DNA of 64,000 nucleotides, taken from contig JAXGZQ010000004.1 of NCBI GenBank assembly GCA_040776905.1, positions 18,465 to 82,464 on the forward strand, read 5' to 3'. The notes under the pieces are model-generated. The model saw only the letters and a list, made by a program, of their open reading frames with translations, was not told the origin of the DNA and did not search any database. Of this stretch, positions 35,630 to 44,428 are shown piece after piece (position 1 is the stretch's first letter; each line of letters opens with the position of its first letter). Origin of the DNA: SLHU01 sp009929975 (lineage in GTDB: Bacteria > Bacillota > Clostridia > Saccharofermentanales > UBA5734). The position numbers and the translations under genes are program-made.

Positions 35630-36624
35630 AACTGTACGCGGTGTTGGTCATCGCGGTCGCGCTGCTGCTGTCCAGCTGCGGAGCGCCATCTGTGGAAACG
35701 ACTGAAACGTCTGTTGCCAGGCAGCCAGCAGAACCATCACCTGAAATCATGGAGACAACCGCAGGCGAAATAGAGCCGGTTGTTACCGCGAAACGAGACT
35801 ATTCAATCATGCTGAAACGAGACATCTTTGTCCTGATGATGGCTTATCCGGACCATGTGACCGGAGCTGAACAGGCCGACAATCAAGTCTGGCTGGTCAT
35901 GAAATCCGGCCAGCGTATTCTCTACGATGACCAGAAAGAGAAATCGGATGATGAAAAGCTGGTCGACGCGGATCTTCAGGATGCACTTGAGACGCACTAT
36001 CCGTTAGACGAACTCAACACTCTCATGGATCCCGGAATGGATCCGGGCCGGGTCAGGGCCTATCCACTGTTTGATGAAATCTATGGCCATTCGCAGGACA
36101 CGATCTCAAAAAAACTGGTCCCGGTCGACTTCGGGAATGAACATCTGCCGTTCACCCGGGAAGCCGGCGCAGCCGCAGCGCTTGCGTCTGCTGCAGCGGG
36201 TGCGGCCGATCTGATCTTCGATCAGCCGGACATCGCGGAATTCCTTTATCCGACCAGCGGAACATTTAATTACCGGGTTATCGCCGGAACGAACCGGCTG
36301 AGTCCCCATGCCTATGGCATCGCCATCGACCTCAAGAGCAGTGCGGATGGCTACTGGCGCTGGGCCGAGCCTGATGCCGGCGAAGAACTCATCCGGCACT
36401 ATCCCGCGGATCTTGTTCGCCTGTTCGAAAAACACGGCTTCATCTGGGGCGGTAAATGGCATCATTTCGATATTTTCCATTTTGAATACCGCCCGGAGTT
36501 GATCCTCAAAGCGACGTATTTCTCAACAAAGATTGATCCAGCCCGACCTTGGCATGACGGTGTCGACACCGATAATGAAACCATTCGTAAAGTGATCAAA
36601 CAGATTGACAAGAGCCTTGGTTGA
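35626..36624 (+). CDS. Lipoprotein with M15 (VanY-type) D,D-carboxypeptidase domain
   Basis: A secreted lipoprotein of 332 residues. The signal peptide ends in a lipobox (LLSSC, Cys about residue 18), then comes a threonine/proline/glutamate-rich linker. The C-terminal domain has the M15 zinc pattern: SPHAYGIAIDL supplies the first His and Asp, and GGKWHHFDIFHFEYRPE the catalytic Glu/His region. It should trim D-Ala-D-Ala or related peptidoglycan peptides at the outer membrane face. It is coupled to the GTPase by a 4-nt overlap. Confidence 0.82.
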   Translation: MKLYAVLVIAVALLLSSCGAPSVETTETSVARQPAEPSPEIMETTAGEIEPVVTAKRDYSIMLKRDIFVLMMAYPDHVTGAEQADNQVWLVMKSGQRILYDDQKEKSDDEKLVDADLQDALETHYPLDELNTLMDPGMDPGRVRAYPLFDEIYGHSQDTISKKLVPVDFGNEHLPFTREAGAAAALASAAAGAADLIFDQPDIAEFLYPTSGTFNYRVIAGTNRLSPHAYGIAIDLKSSADGYWRWAEPDAGEELIRHYPADLVRLFEKHGFIWGGKWHHFDIFHFEYRPELILKATYFSTKIDPARPWHDGVDTDNETIRKVIKQIDKSLG

Positions 36625-36689
36625 GGGCAGATCACGTGTCAGTGATAACAGTGTTGGCCGGGTTTCAGATGACAATTCCTCGCTCGATT

Positions 36690-38666
36690 TCAATGGGATT
36701 TGAGCTGTGGTTTCTTTACTCTCTCACCCAATACCCATGCGAAACAACAAATCGCCGCAGCCGCTGCCAGCAGCAGCCATCCGATCACGAGTCCAAAAGG
36801 CCGTTCATCGTATGGCTCTCCCGTAACCGGAATCTCCGGGTTGTCTGGGAGATGATCCGTTCTGACAGTCAGTCCTTCACTGGCCAGGGATGCCAGTGCG
36901 ACAGGAGTTTCTGCCAGGCGGACATAAAAGGTATACACTGTATCCGGTTCCAGACCGGTAAATTCAGGACTGGCCTGCCACTGCCCCTCTCCGTTCCGAT
37001 AGTCCGCACCGGGGATCGTCGTCAGAGTCACCGATGCTGCGGTTTTGCCAGCCACAGTTGGCGGTGCCGGTGCTTCTGCTGCTGGCGGGGTGACAATAGG
37101 TTTTGCCAAAACAGAAAGTCCAGCCGATGCCGTTTGCCCACCTACGGCATAGCTGACGATGGTTCGACCCGCTGTGAGTCCTGTAAACAGGTAGCCTTCC
37201 CTTGACAAAACAGTGTGGTCATACGTCCATGTCCCGCCTGCAATATTGGGGGTGACCGTTATTTGTCCACCGGTCGTTATCTCCCCTTCTGAAGGAAGAA
37301 TCGCAAGAGCCAGCACCTCATTGATCGTTACAACAGACGATGTACTGATACCATTTACAGAATAGGTGATCGTCGACAGACCTTTTTTCAGCGCCGTAAA
37401 GACAGCAGAACCTGAAAACGAACCAGTGAAATATTCACTGTCCCACTGCCATGTTCCGCCAGTCGGCAGGGGTTTGAACGTCAGATTTTCGCCCACAACG
37501 ATTACGTTCGCTGAAGGCATCCCCGTGACTACGGTCGTATTGATGATATTCAGTGAAATAAACGGATCAACGCCGTTGGAGAAGTCCAGCTCCAAATCGT
37601 GCTCCCCCAATGGCTGACCGAAGAGATATTCTGCAGATAGTGCCAGGCTGTCATTTGATAAGATGTAATCCGTTCCTGCCGACAGTGCGGTCGTGCCGTT
37701 GTAGATATCCAGCAGGGTCGCGCTGTACGGTTTGATGGCCAGAACAATATCCGTTCCGCCGTTCTTGTCGAAAGTAGCTGAAGTGGGTGTTGCTTCGGGA
37801 TGGTTTTTCAGGTAAACGCGGGTGCCGATGCCAGAAAAAATAAGGTAGTCAGCTAAGTCACCTGTTCCGATCCCGTCATAGTCATCTAAAGATTTTTCTT
37901 TTCCCTCTACAACAATGACAACAGGTGCAGTGATGATGCCATCAACGATGATCGTTTCGTTATAAGCACCATTCACACCGGTTCCAGAGGCGTTGATATT
38001 GCCCCTGATGATCACGGACGAACTTTCATCCGAGTAGACACCGTTGCCGGTTTCTGCGACGACATTGCCATTTACAGTAATACGTGCGCTCTTCAAGGCA
38101 CTCACACCGTTATGTTTGGAAAGAACATCACCACCAATGACAATCGCCGCACGATCACCAGACAAAACACCTGTGGAATTGGCACCGGTCGATACGGCAT
38201 TTCCTACGACAGTGATGCTGCTTCCGGTGCCAAGGGCAGAACACGCGTACAAGGGAGAAATGGCACTCGATACAACAGCAGCGCTCCCACGAACAGAAAC
38301 ACCAAAGGTGGTGCCCGAAACGTTGAGACTGCCCGCTCCGGCAATATCAACCGAGCTGCCGCCCTCAACGCTCAGACCGATCCCATCAACCGCCATGTTA
38401 TTGATATTCACCGTAAATCCGTTCAGATCAAAGGTAACGGATCGGCCATCATCGATGTTGATCCTGCCGTCATAGTCTATGTTGTTGAGAATTTTAATGG
38501 TCTTGCTTTCGCCACTGCCAACCATGGCAAGCGCTTCTGTGAGCGTTCCGTACTGGAGGACATCCATTTCACACGCATATCCTGATGCCATCGCAGCAGT
38601 GGGAGCAATACATGATATCAGCAAAAGAAAGAGCAGTGATGTCAGTATTTTTTCAACATGGTGCAA
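36690..38666 (-). CDS. Large surface protein with right-handed-helix-like and Ig-like domains, possible sortase signal
   Basis: About 658 residues: a signal peptide (ILTSLLFLLLISCIAP, ending near ATAAMA), a long region of short valine/asparagine-rich strands resembling a beta-helix, two related domains with GGTW-W/Y cores that look Ig-like (Big-type), a fibronectin-III-like segment, then IPVTGE, a hydrophobic helix and a basic tail. The ending resembles a sortase sorting signal with I in place of L. The start is problematic: TTG at 38666 keeps the frame but has no ribosome site, while the natural-looking ATG at 38659 is out of frame by one base in an A6 run. It is probably cell-wall displayed; its function is unknown. 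Confidence 0.7.
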   Translation of the reverse strand: MHHVEKILTSLLFLLLISCIAPTAAMASGYACEMDVLQYGTLTEALAMVGSGESKTIKILNNIDYDGRINIDDGRSVTFDLNGFTVNINNMAVDGIGLSVEGGSSVDIAGAGSLNVSGTTFGVSVRGSAAVVSSAISPLYACSALGTGSSITVVGNAVSTGANSTGVLSGDRAAIVIGGDVLSKHNGVSALKSARITVNGNVVAETGNGVYSDESSSVIIRGNINASGTGVNGAYNETIIVDGIITAPVVIVVEGKEKSLDDYDGIGTGDLADYLIFSGIGTRVYLKNHPEATPTSATFDKNGGTDIVLAIKPYSATLLDIYNGTTALSAGTDYILSNDSLALSAEYLFGQPLGEHDLELDFSNGVDPFISLNIINTTVVTGMPSANVIVVGENLTFKPLPTGGTWQWDSEYFTGSFSGSAVFTALKKGLSTITYSVNGISTSSVVTINEVLALAILPSEGEITTGGQITVTPNIAGGTWTYDHTVLSREGYLFTGLTAGRTIVSYAVGGQTASAGLSVLAKPIVTPPAAEAPAPPTVAGKTAASVTLTTIPGADYRNGEGQWQASPEFTGLEPDTVYTFYVRLAETPVALASLASEGLTVRTDHLPDNPEIPVTGEPYDERPFGLVIGWLLLAAAAAICCFAWVLGERVKKPQLKSH

Positions 38667-38767
38667 ATACTTCAATTTGCTGCAAACACCCGTATGATGA
38701 CGATGATTCGGTTCGGATGTCCAGGTCAGATTGAAACCGATGCTGCCAAACGTTCGTATGTTCCCTC

Positions 38768-38800
38768 CCCAAAACAAGAAAACCGACCCAATGGCCGGTT
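38768..38800 (-). terminator. Terminator-like hairpin in the leader of the surface protein gene
   Basis: On the minus strand AACCGGCC-ATTG-GGTCGGTT (8-bp stem with one G-T pair) is followed by TTCTTGTTTT. It lies about 100-130 nt upstream of the surface protein start with no minus-strand gene just before it, so it may be an attenuator. I found no match to c-di-GMP or other riboswitch cores that I know. Confidence 0.45.
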
Positions 38801-39241
38801 ACGCGGATTGCTCTTGCCTGATTCAAGCGTCCAGATGAAGTCAGACCGTCTTCGCATACATCACTGATTCATATCACTTCAGTATAAACACATTTTAGGC
38901 CATAACAAGAGCTTGAAGCATAATCATCAGTCATTTTTCAGGGTTTCAGTCGTTAATTACAGGAAAAGGACGGACGCAGCCGAGCGCATCCATGCCGGGG
39001 GCATTGCTGTGAATCCAACTGGAGGCCACAATACAAAAGGCTCCCACAAGGGGAGCCTTTTGTATTGTGTATCTGCACGACGCGTTGGATACAATTTCAC
39101 GATTTGCCTTGGGTGTGTGCACTTTTGCACGATTACTGATTATGACAAATAATATAATATTATTAACATATATCCGATTTTTAAAATATTCTTCTGTTCT
39201 TATAGCCTGACATTGATGCGTCTAGTCAATAATTTGAGATA
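38801..39241. other. Gene-free stretch between surface protein leader and envelope island
   Basis: About 440 nt with no credible gene on either strand. It becomes distinctly AT-rich towards 39240, where the acquired-looking island begins. Its only clear structure is the perfect hairpin at 39027-39069. Confidence 0.6.
39027..39069. terminator. Perfect 19-bp inverted repeat, probable bidirectional terminator
   Basis: CACAATACAAAAGGCTCCC and its exact complement enclose a 5-nt loop. The inner GC stem flanked by A and T runs fits a bidirectional terminator for the island operon (170 nt past its last gene) and for any plus-strand transcript. Confidence 0.75.
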
Positions 39242-39973
39242 TTACCAATCTTTCCACGCGTAGTAATATTTTATACCGCCTTGTTTTCCTTGATTGCTAA
39301 CAACAACAAAAATCACCATTTTTTGATTGCCAGAACCTTTTGGCGCAGCAATTGACACTTCTTTATTTGCCTGGCCTATTATAATCTTTCCGTTATTGAT
39401 TGTTGCAGAGCAAGTGCCTTCACCATTGATGTCCCGCAATGCCTGATTGGTTGCTGATCCTAATGGTGTGTTTTCCGAACCCAGATAAGCATAGACATTA
39501 ACACCGCTAAAATTGGTCCATTTCCGCTCGAATCTTTTTATGGCAGCAGATAAATCGAGTCGGATTGTATGACCGGCAAAATACTCTTTTTCAGGTGAAG
39601 ACCAACTGCCATAAGTGTCGATCGTTTCGACGCCACCGGTTCCTGTCCGAACCATGTTGAGACTAATCGAATTCTTGCTTGATGAAAATCCATATTCAAT
39701 TAGATCCTTTTGGTCACCTATCGTTTGATTCTGAGGAACGATAATTTGCACATCATATTGTTCCCAATAGCCATCCTGGGCATTCTGAGTTGTCGTCGGT
39801 TCTGCAGTTGTTAAGGCATTTGTGTTTGTGGCTGCTTGGGTTAAATCTGAATTGTCTGTAGTTGTTGTATTCTTATCCGCTCCTAATAGTCCCATCATGC
39901 CAAACAAGCTAGTGCAACCAGATAGATTGAACACCAATACAATAAATACCAACATGACTACTGATTTTTTCAT
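39242..39973 (-). CDS. Lipoprotein of the envelope island
   Basis: A 243-residue protein with a lipoprotein signal (MLVFIVLVFNLSGC, Cys about residue 20), a threonine/asparagine-rich linker (about 30-60) and a globular domain rich in beta strands and aromatic residues, ending KYYYAWKDW. I recognise no family. GGAAGGAGG precedes the ATG at 39973. It is the last gene of the six-gene operon. Base composition is more AT-rich than the genes to its left. Confidence 0.7.
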   Translation of the reverse strand: MKKSVVMLVFIVLVFNLSGCTSLFGMMGLLGADKNTTTTDNSDLTQAATNTNALTTAEPTTTQNAQDGYWEQYDVQIIVPQNQTIGDQKDLIEYGFSSSKNSISLNMVRTGTGGVETIDTYGSWSSPEKEYFAGHTIRLDLSAAIKRFERKWTNFSGVNVYAYLGSENTPLGSATNQALRDINGEGTCSATINNGKIIIGQANKEVSIAAPKGSGNQKMVIFVVVSNQGKQGGIKYYYAWKDW

Positions 39974-40008
39974 AGCTTTAAACCTCCTTCCATAATCGGT
40001 GTTTTCTT

Positions 40009-40245
40009 TCACAATTTTCGAGCAGCTAATTTGCTGCGTACTGCATTGAGCTGATTCTTCTGTTTTTCGGCCTCTTTCATTTCTTGTGTTAATTGTTCAA
40101 TTATTCTGGCTGAGTCAAACTTTGTTTTGATATTCTCAAAGGTTTTTTCGGCTTTCGCCACAGGCTGCGCCCAGGGATCATCAGAAAAATCAGCTATTGC
40201 CAGTTTATTCTCCAATTGCCTGTTTAGTCCAAATATTTCGAGCAT
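40009..40245 (-). CDS. Small charged coiled-coil protein of the envelope island
   Basis: A 78-residue cytosolic protein: an N-terminal segment with DDPWAQPVAKAEKTF, then a long charged helix (about 30-75, rich in K, E, Q) likely to form a coiled coil. No family is recognised. It starts 14 nt after the repeat protein and ends 35 nt before the lipoprotein, so it belongs to the same operon. It could be an adaptor for the cytosolic parts of the membrane proteins; this is a guess from position. Confidence 0.6.
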   Translation of the reverse strand: MLEIFGLNRQLENKLAIADFSDDPWAQPVAKAEKTFENIKTKFDSARIIEQLTQEMKEAEKQKNQLNAVRSKLAARKL

Positions 40246-40259
40246 AATTTTAACACTCC

Positions 40260-42287
40260 TTATTTAGCGTTGAGTCTGTTTTCCAGCTGCTTGTTGTACC
40301 AGTCGTTGTACCGACCTAATTCACTTCTAAATTGTTCCGGACCAGCATTCTGAATACTGCCATCCGGTTTCTTGATCAGGTTCTGACCATCTGGTGTACT
40401 TTGAAAAACTGTTCCGTCAGGCATGCTGACAACAGCTGAGCCATCGGGTGCAACCTGTGCTGAACGACCGTCTGGCAACTGCATATTTTCAGTGCCATCC
40501 GGGTTTTGCACAACAACAACCCCATCTTTCGTTCTGAAATCCATTGTTCCATCCGCATGATGAGTCATTGAAGCTTTATCGTTTTCGATTTTACAATAGC
40601 CATCACTCTGATAAGTGCCTCTCATACCGTTCTCTTTGTCATCAAAACTGCCATTGCCATCTGCGTCCTTTTTCCAATAGGAATCATCTGCCATTTTGGC
40701 ATCCAATTCACCGGTCTGTGCGTTCCATTTGATGTAACTGCCATCAGGCTTTTGAAACTCACCATCACCGGTTTTGATATTACCTGAAAAAGTTGTTCCG
40801 TCATCACCTTTGAAATTCACGCGGCCATCTGCGAATTCCTCGTATGAAACACCATTTGCCCCCACCATTTTCCGATTGCCGTAACTGTCTTCACGGTACC
40901 AGGATCCATCGTCATGCTGACCTTCTTTCGATCCATCGGGCTTGATGGTCCATGTGACATTTTCGATTCGAATCGTGCCTTCAATAGTTTGCCTTTCGAC
41001 TTGGGTTCGTTCCAAACGTCCATCGGAATTAAGTCTGGTCACATCGACTGTTATTGTTTTTACGACCACACTTCCGCCATGAGGAGATGTATAAACATAC
41101 GCATCCGGATCCTCAGGATGTTTTGTTATAACCATACCGTTCGGCGTAACGACTGACAACACATCCATCTCCTCATTTCGAATGATTGTGATGCCATCGA
41201 CTTTCTTTTCTGCAATTGTACCATCTGATTGCCATCCCCAGATTGAGCCATCTGGAGTTTTCATTGCCTCCAGGTCTCCATTCGGGAAATGTGTGGCGAT
41301 TTCGCCTGTTGGATAAGTGATCTGAATATTGCCGTTTGGCAATTTCGATAAATGTTCTCCCTCCCGACCGACAACATATTCTGGATATCCTGGTATTTTG
41401 GACTTTTCGTAAGCCGGATCCTTGTCGTCATCAGTCGGGACTGCATAATCAGCATCATTAGCTGGTGTTCCGCCTATCGCTGTGCCCAAAATTGCAGCTA
41501 AAGCAGCGGCGATGGAAACCGCGATGGTTGCCAAAGGCCCGGCGTGCGTCCAAGGATCTGTTTTATTCCCGTCTGTCTCGCTGTCTGTGGGTTCGCCTGG
41601 CTGTGTTTCTTTTCCCGGGCCTGTAATCACAGGGATATTATCTTTTAGCTCATAGATATAGTCCGTTCCAATCGCTAAAGACGCTATATTGAATTTTAAC
41701 CGCAGTGCGATTCGGTCACCTCGCTTCCCCTCCGGCGCTATAGCCGTGATTTTAGTCTCGACAGAAGAGATCCCCTTCTGTGCATCAAGCGTTTGTTGCC
41801 AGCTTTCCGCGCTGCCTGTATTGTCTCTAAACGAGATATCGCTTGAGCTCGACCCGGTAAATGACTGCTCGGCATCGACAAATTTTGCATATCCATGAGC
41901 AAGGCCCGTCCACCCCGACAAGGTGTTTTCTGTTTCCGTCATAAAAACATCAAGCGTTACCGTTTCGCCGACATCAATGGTTTGGGGAGGTTCGTCAAAC
42001 TCGCACCGCGCACCATAGGTTTCGCCGTGAACATATTTTTCATCGAAAACTTCTCTCGACTCCCCGTCATAAACCCTTCTAACGCTGTAGCTTCCACGAC
42101 TGTATTCAAAGGTAAATGTGAATTCAGAATTCTCTTCGGTACTTTTTATAACCGACTGCTCGTAATCTTTAACATCCACAAGCACCCATGCATAATCACT
42201 CTTTTGGCTCCCAGCGGCCACGATTGTCGATGGTATTAGCAGGAAAACAAGTATAAAAATAAGGGAAAAAGCAAATTTACTCTTCAT
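40260..42287 (-). CDS. Membrane protein with extracellular domain and long PDG/PNG repeat (TCP10/CPAP G-box-like) domain
   Basis: 675 residues. A signal peptide (1-25) is followed by a beta-rich domain (about 28-220), a Pro/Thr/Glu linker, one transmembrane helix (about 249-273) and about 390 residues of short repeats. The repeats run every 9-10 residues around a turn: LPNGN, YPTGE, FPNGD, TPDGS, QSDGT, and near the end NPDGT, LPDGR, APDGS, MPDGT, TPDGQ, KPDGS. With a cleaved signal the repeats would be cytosolic. The pattern resembles the single-sheet G-box of eukaryotic CPAP/TCP10 proteins. The ATG at 42287 overlaps the upstream stop (ATGA). Its function is unknown. Confidence 0.72.
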   Translation of the reverse strand: MKSKFAFSLIFILVFLLIPSTIVAAGSQKSDYAWVLVDVKDYEQSVIKSTEENSEFTFTFEYSRGSYSVRRVYDGESREVFDEKYVHGETYGARCEFDEPPQTIDVGETVTLDVFMTETENTLSGWTGLAHGYAKFVDAEQSFTGSSSSDISFRDNTGSAESWQQTLDAQKGISSVETKITAIAPEGKRGDRIALRLKFNIASLAIGTDYIYELKDNIPVITGPGKETQPGEPTDSETDGNKTDPWTHAGPLATIAVSIAAALAAILGTAIGGTPANDADYAVPTDDDKDPAYEKSKIPGYPEYVVGREGEHLSKLPNGNIQITYPTGEIATHFPNGDLEAMKTPDGSIWGWQSDGTIAEKKVDGITIIRNEEMDVLSVVTPNGMVITKHPEDPDAYVYTSPHGGSVVVKTITVDVTRLNSDGRLERTQVERQTIEGTIRIENVTWTIKPDGSKEGQHDDGSWYREDSYGNRKMVGANGVSYEEFADGRVNFKGDDGTTFSGNIKTGDGEFQKPDGSYIKWNAQTGELDAKMADDSYWKKDADGNGSFDDKENGMRGTYQSDGYCKIENDKASMTHHADGTMDFRTKDGVVVVQNPDGTENMQLPDGRSAQVAPDGSAVVSMPDGTVFQSTPDGQNLIKKPDGSIQNAGPEQFRSELGRYNDWYNKQLENRLNAK

Positions 42288-43171
42288 GCTGTTGCCACCG
42301 CCTTTCCAGGTTTGATAACAATTTGAAAAACCAGTCCGATCAGTATCAGCAAACCACCAATCATATAAGGTATATATGCTACCAAAGTGTGATTTGGCCA
42401 CGGCACAGCAGACAAAGCCACACCAGAAGCGCTTCCTATTGCATAGCCTGTCATTATTCTGCTAACAATCTTCTGAGATGCTGCTCCTGTCCGTGATTTG
42501 TTTCGAACTAACAAAAGCAATAACCCCCATAGAAAGCCTCCCTTTCTTATGATCGAACGTATCGCCAATACCAGTCCTACCACACCCGCCATGCTGTTGA
42601 TGATATTCGCGTTACCGGTGATAAAATTGTAAATGACAAGCGCTAAGCCTAAACCGATAACCAACGGAGATACTGCGCTTGCTTTGTCATCATCCGGGCC
42701 TCGACCGGTGTTGCTGCCCGTTCTGCGAAACGGTTTTTTGCTGCTAAACAGCGGTAAAATCAGTGCGCTGATGAAATAAGCGTAGATTGCTTTGCCGATC
42801 ACTCCGCCAATTGCTCCCCATATGCCGCCGAACATGCCGCCCTGAGCGAATGTTAACAGAGAAAGTATTTTAACTGGCAATGGATTCACACCAAACACCG
42901 GCAAAATCGCGAGAATTAGCCAGGACACACTCAGGACGGCAACGGGAATCAGCTGCTTGGGATTTTTGAAAAGTTGTTGCAAAGAACTCTTTCCGGCTCT
43001 TAACCGTTCGTGTAAATAGCCAGACAACCCTAGTTCTTTTTGATTATGTTTTACTTCAGACTGGTTATCCTTAGGCGGCAACATAACCGCCTGAGTTCTC
43101 ATACCGCAGGCGTTACAGAACTGATCGTCTGGTTTAAGGGATGCACCGCAGTTTGTGCAAAATTGACCCAT
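42284..43171 (-). CDS. Zinc-ribbon multi-pass membrane protein
   Basis: 295 residues. The N-terminus is a double-CxxC zinc ribbon (FCTNCGASLKPDDQFCNACG), then a charged linker and about five to seven hydrophobic segments between residues 70 and 285. Such zinc-ribbon membrane proteins are common in Clostridia but mostly uncharacterised. The ribbon should be cytosolic. It is translationally coupled to the repeat protein downstream (ATGA) and lies 48 nt after the preceding zinc-ribbon protein. Confidence 0.72.
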   Translation of the reverse strand: MGQFCTNCGASLKPDDQFCNACGMRTQAVMLPPKDNQSEVKHNQKELGLSGYLHERLRAGKSSLQQLFKNPKQLIPVAVLSVSWLILAILPVFGVNPLPVKILSLLTFAQGGMFGGIWGAIGGVIGKAIYAYFISALILPLFSSKKPFRRTGSNTGRGPDDDKASAVSPLVIGLGLALVIYNFITGNANIINSMAGVVGLVLAIRSIIRKGGFLWGLLLLLVRNKSRTGAASQKIVSRIMTGYAIGSASGVALSAVPWPNHTLVAYIPYMIGGLLILIGLVFQIVIKPGKAVATA

Positions 43172-43219
43172 CTATCAAACCCTCCTCTGACATGCTAAAT
43201 AGCCGACGCGATCATTGAA

Positions 43220-44428
43220 TTATTTGAACAAAGGCAACCGGCAGGATTTGCAGGTATCACTTGTGATATCATTTATTGTTCCGCAAATATTGCAAAACAG
43301 CACGGAATCTCTGGACTTATCATATTTCTCATATGTACTGAAAGCCATATGACAGCGGACCCGGTCGCCAATATTGAGGTAGTCATATAGCGCACGGTTG
43401 TCAGTATAGTTGAGTTTATGCTTCTTTCCGTTGTCTTCTGTCAGAACAAGGGTATAAACCGTCCTGTATCGAGTGTGGCTGTCATCTTGGTCGTGTTCAA
43501 CTTTCTGTCTGTGTTTCTTATCGGTTACAGTGCCATCCCATGTGCCTGATTTCATACGAGATATCCGCACAAGGCCGATCAACAGCATGAGTAACCCTAA
43601 GCCGATGCCAATAATGATTGCCTCGTTCAATGGCAGATCATCCGTAAGATTACCGGCTATAAAGAAACCGACGGGAAAAGCAATCGTGAGGAACACGGTG
43701 AAGATCCAGGCAGCTTTCTTGTTCTTTGCTGCCCTTGCCAGGACGGCCGGTTCAAGATGTCGATTCGTCCAGCCGACAAGGGATTGCTGGCGGTCCTGCC
43801 GAAAATCAGATACCTGCTGTCGGACATCTGATTGTACAGCATTTCCGCATGCTGAGCAGAAACGAGTGCTTTCTGAAATCGCAGCCCCACATTTTGAACA
43901 AAACTTACCCATGTTACCCTCCGTATGATATCGTTCCTCGATCGAGTCATCATAATCAGTTATTGGCTGAAAATTTAGATCTCCAGTATTGGCTGTTTTT
44001 CGTTGTTTGTTGCTTTTCCCTTGTCTGCTATTCATCACGACCAAACAAAACGCACCAGCTGCAAACATGACCAATTGCCCGAGGTTAGGTCTTGCAGTAT
44101 CCTCCAGTGTATTGATGAATGGAGCGAAAGAGAAATACCGCACCTTATTTTCGACCGATACGTTTGTTGCGCTGCCAAGCTTCGTGAGATGGCCTTCATA
44201 GATTAGGCCACTATCTGCTGTAAATGTATAATCAACATACCAGGTATAGCGATTTTCGTTGACAGCACCCTGCCTTTCACCACCATATCGGCGTGTAGAT
44301 ATTGAAGCTGTAGCATGTAAGCCAACAATATACAGCATCAGGTTACTTAGCGCCATTATCATCAGCGCGAGCCCGACAGCCGATATAATGACGCGCCAGA
44401 ATATGCTTTTCTGATGTGCTGCGCTCAT
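43220..44428 (-). CDS. Membrane protein with DUF3592-like domain and two zinc ribbons
   Basis: 402 residues. Transmembrane helices at about 12-35 and 115-135 flank an extracellular domain with WYVDYTFTADSGLIYEGH, which resembles DUF3592. A cytosolic double-CxxC ribbon follows (FCSKCGAAISESTRFCSACG), then two more helices, a beta-rich cytosolic domain and a second ribbon at the C-terminus (FCNICGTINDITSDTCKSC). The ATG at 44428 shares one base with the upstream TGA (TGATG), so translation is coupled. No function is known. Confidence 0.7.
   Translation of the reverse strand: MSAAHQKSIFWRVIISAVGLALMIMALSNLMLYIVGLHATASISTRRYGGERQGAVNENRYTWYVDYTFTADSGLIYEGHLTKLGSATNVSVENKVRYFSFAPFINTLEDTARPNLGQLVMFAAGAFCLVVMNSRQGKSNKQRKTANTGDLNFQPITDYDDSIEERYHTEGNMGKFCSKCGAAISESTRFCSACGNAVQSDVRQQVSDFRQDRQQSLVGWTNRHLEPAVLARAAKNKKAAWIFTVFLTIAFPVGFFIAGNLTDDLPLNEAIIIGIGLGLLMLLIGLVRISRMKSGTWDGTVTDKKHRQKVEHDQDDSHTRYRTVYTLVLTEDNGKKHKLNYTDNRALYDYLNIGDRVRCHMAFSTYEKYDKSRDSVLFCNICGTINDITSDTCKSCRLPLFK

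Noticed and set aside
36690..38475. Plus-strand frames such as 38044-38475
   Set aside because: Shadows of the surface protein gene; composition is an artefact of its Val/Ser/Thr codons.
38690..38880. c-di-GMP (GEMM) riboswitch upstream of the surface protein
   Set aside because: The conserved GACGCAAAGC-type core and tetraloop receptor could not be found; only a generic terminator hairpin is supported.
40260..42287. RHS/YD-type toxin shell
   Set aside because: The repeats are 9-10-residue PDG/PNG turns without the YD core, there is no hyperconserved RHS cleavage motif, and no immunity gene or toxin domain is seen.
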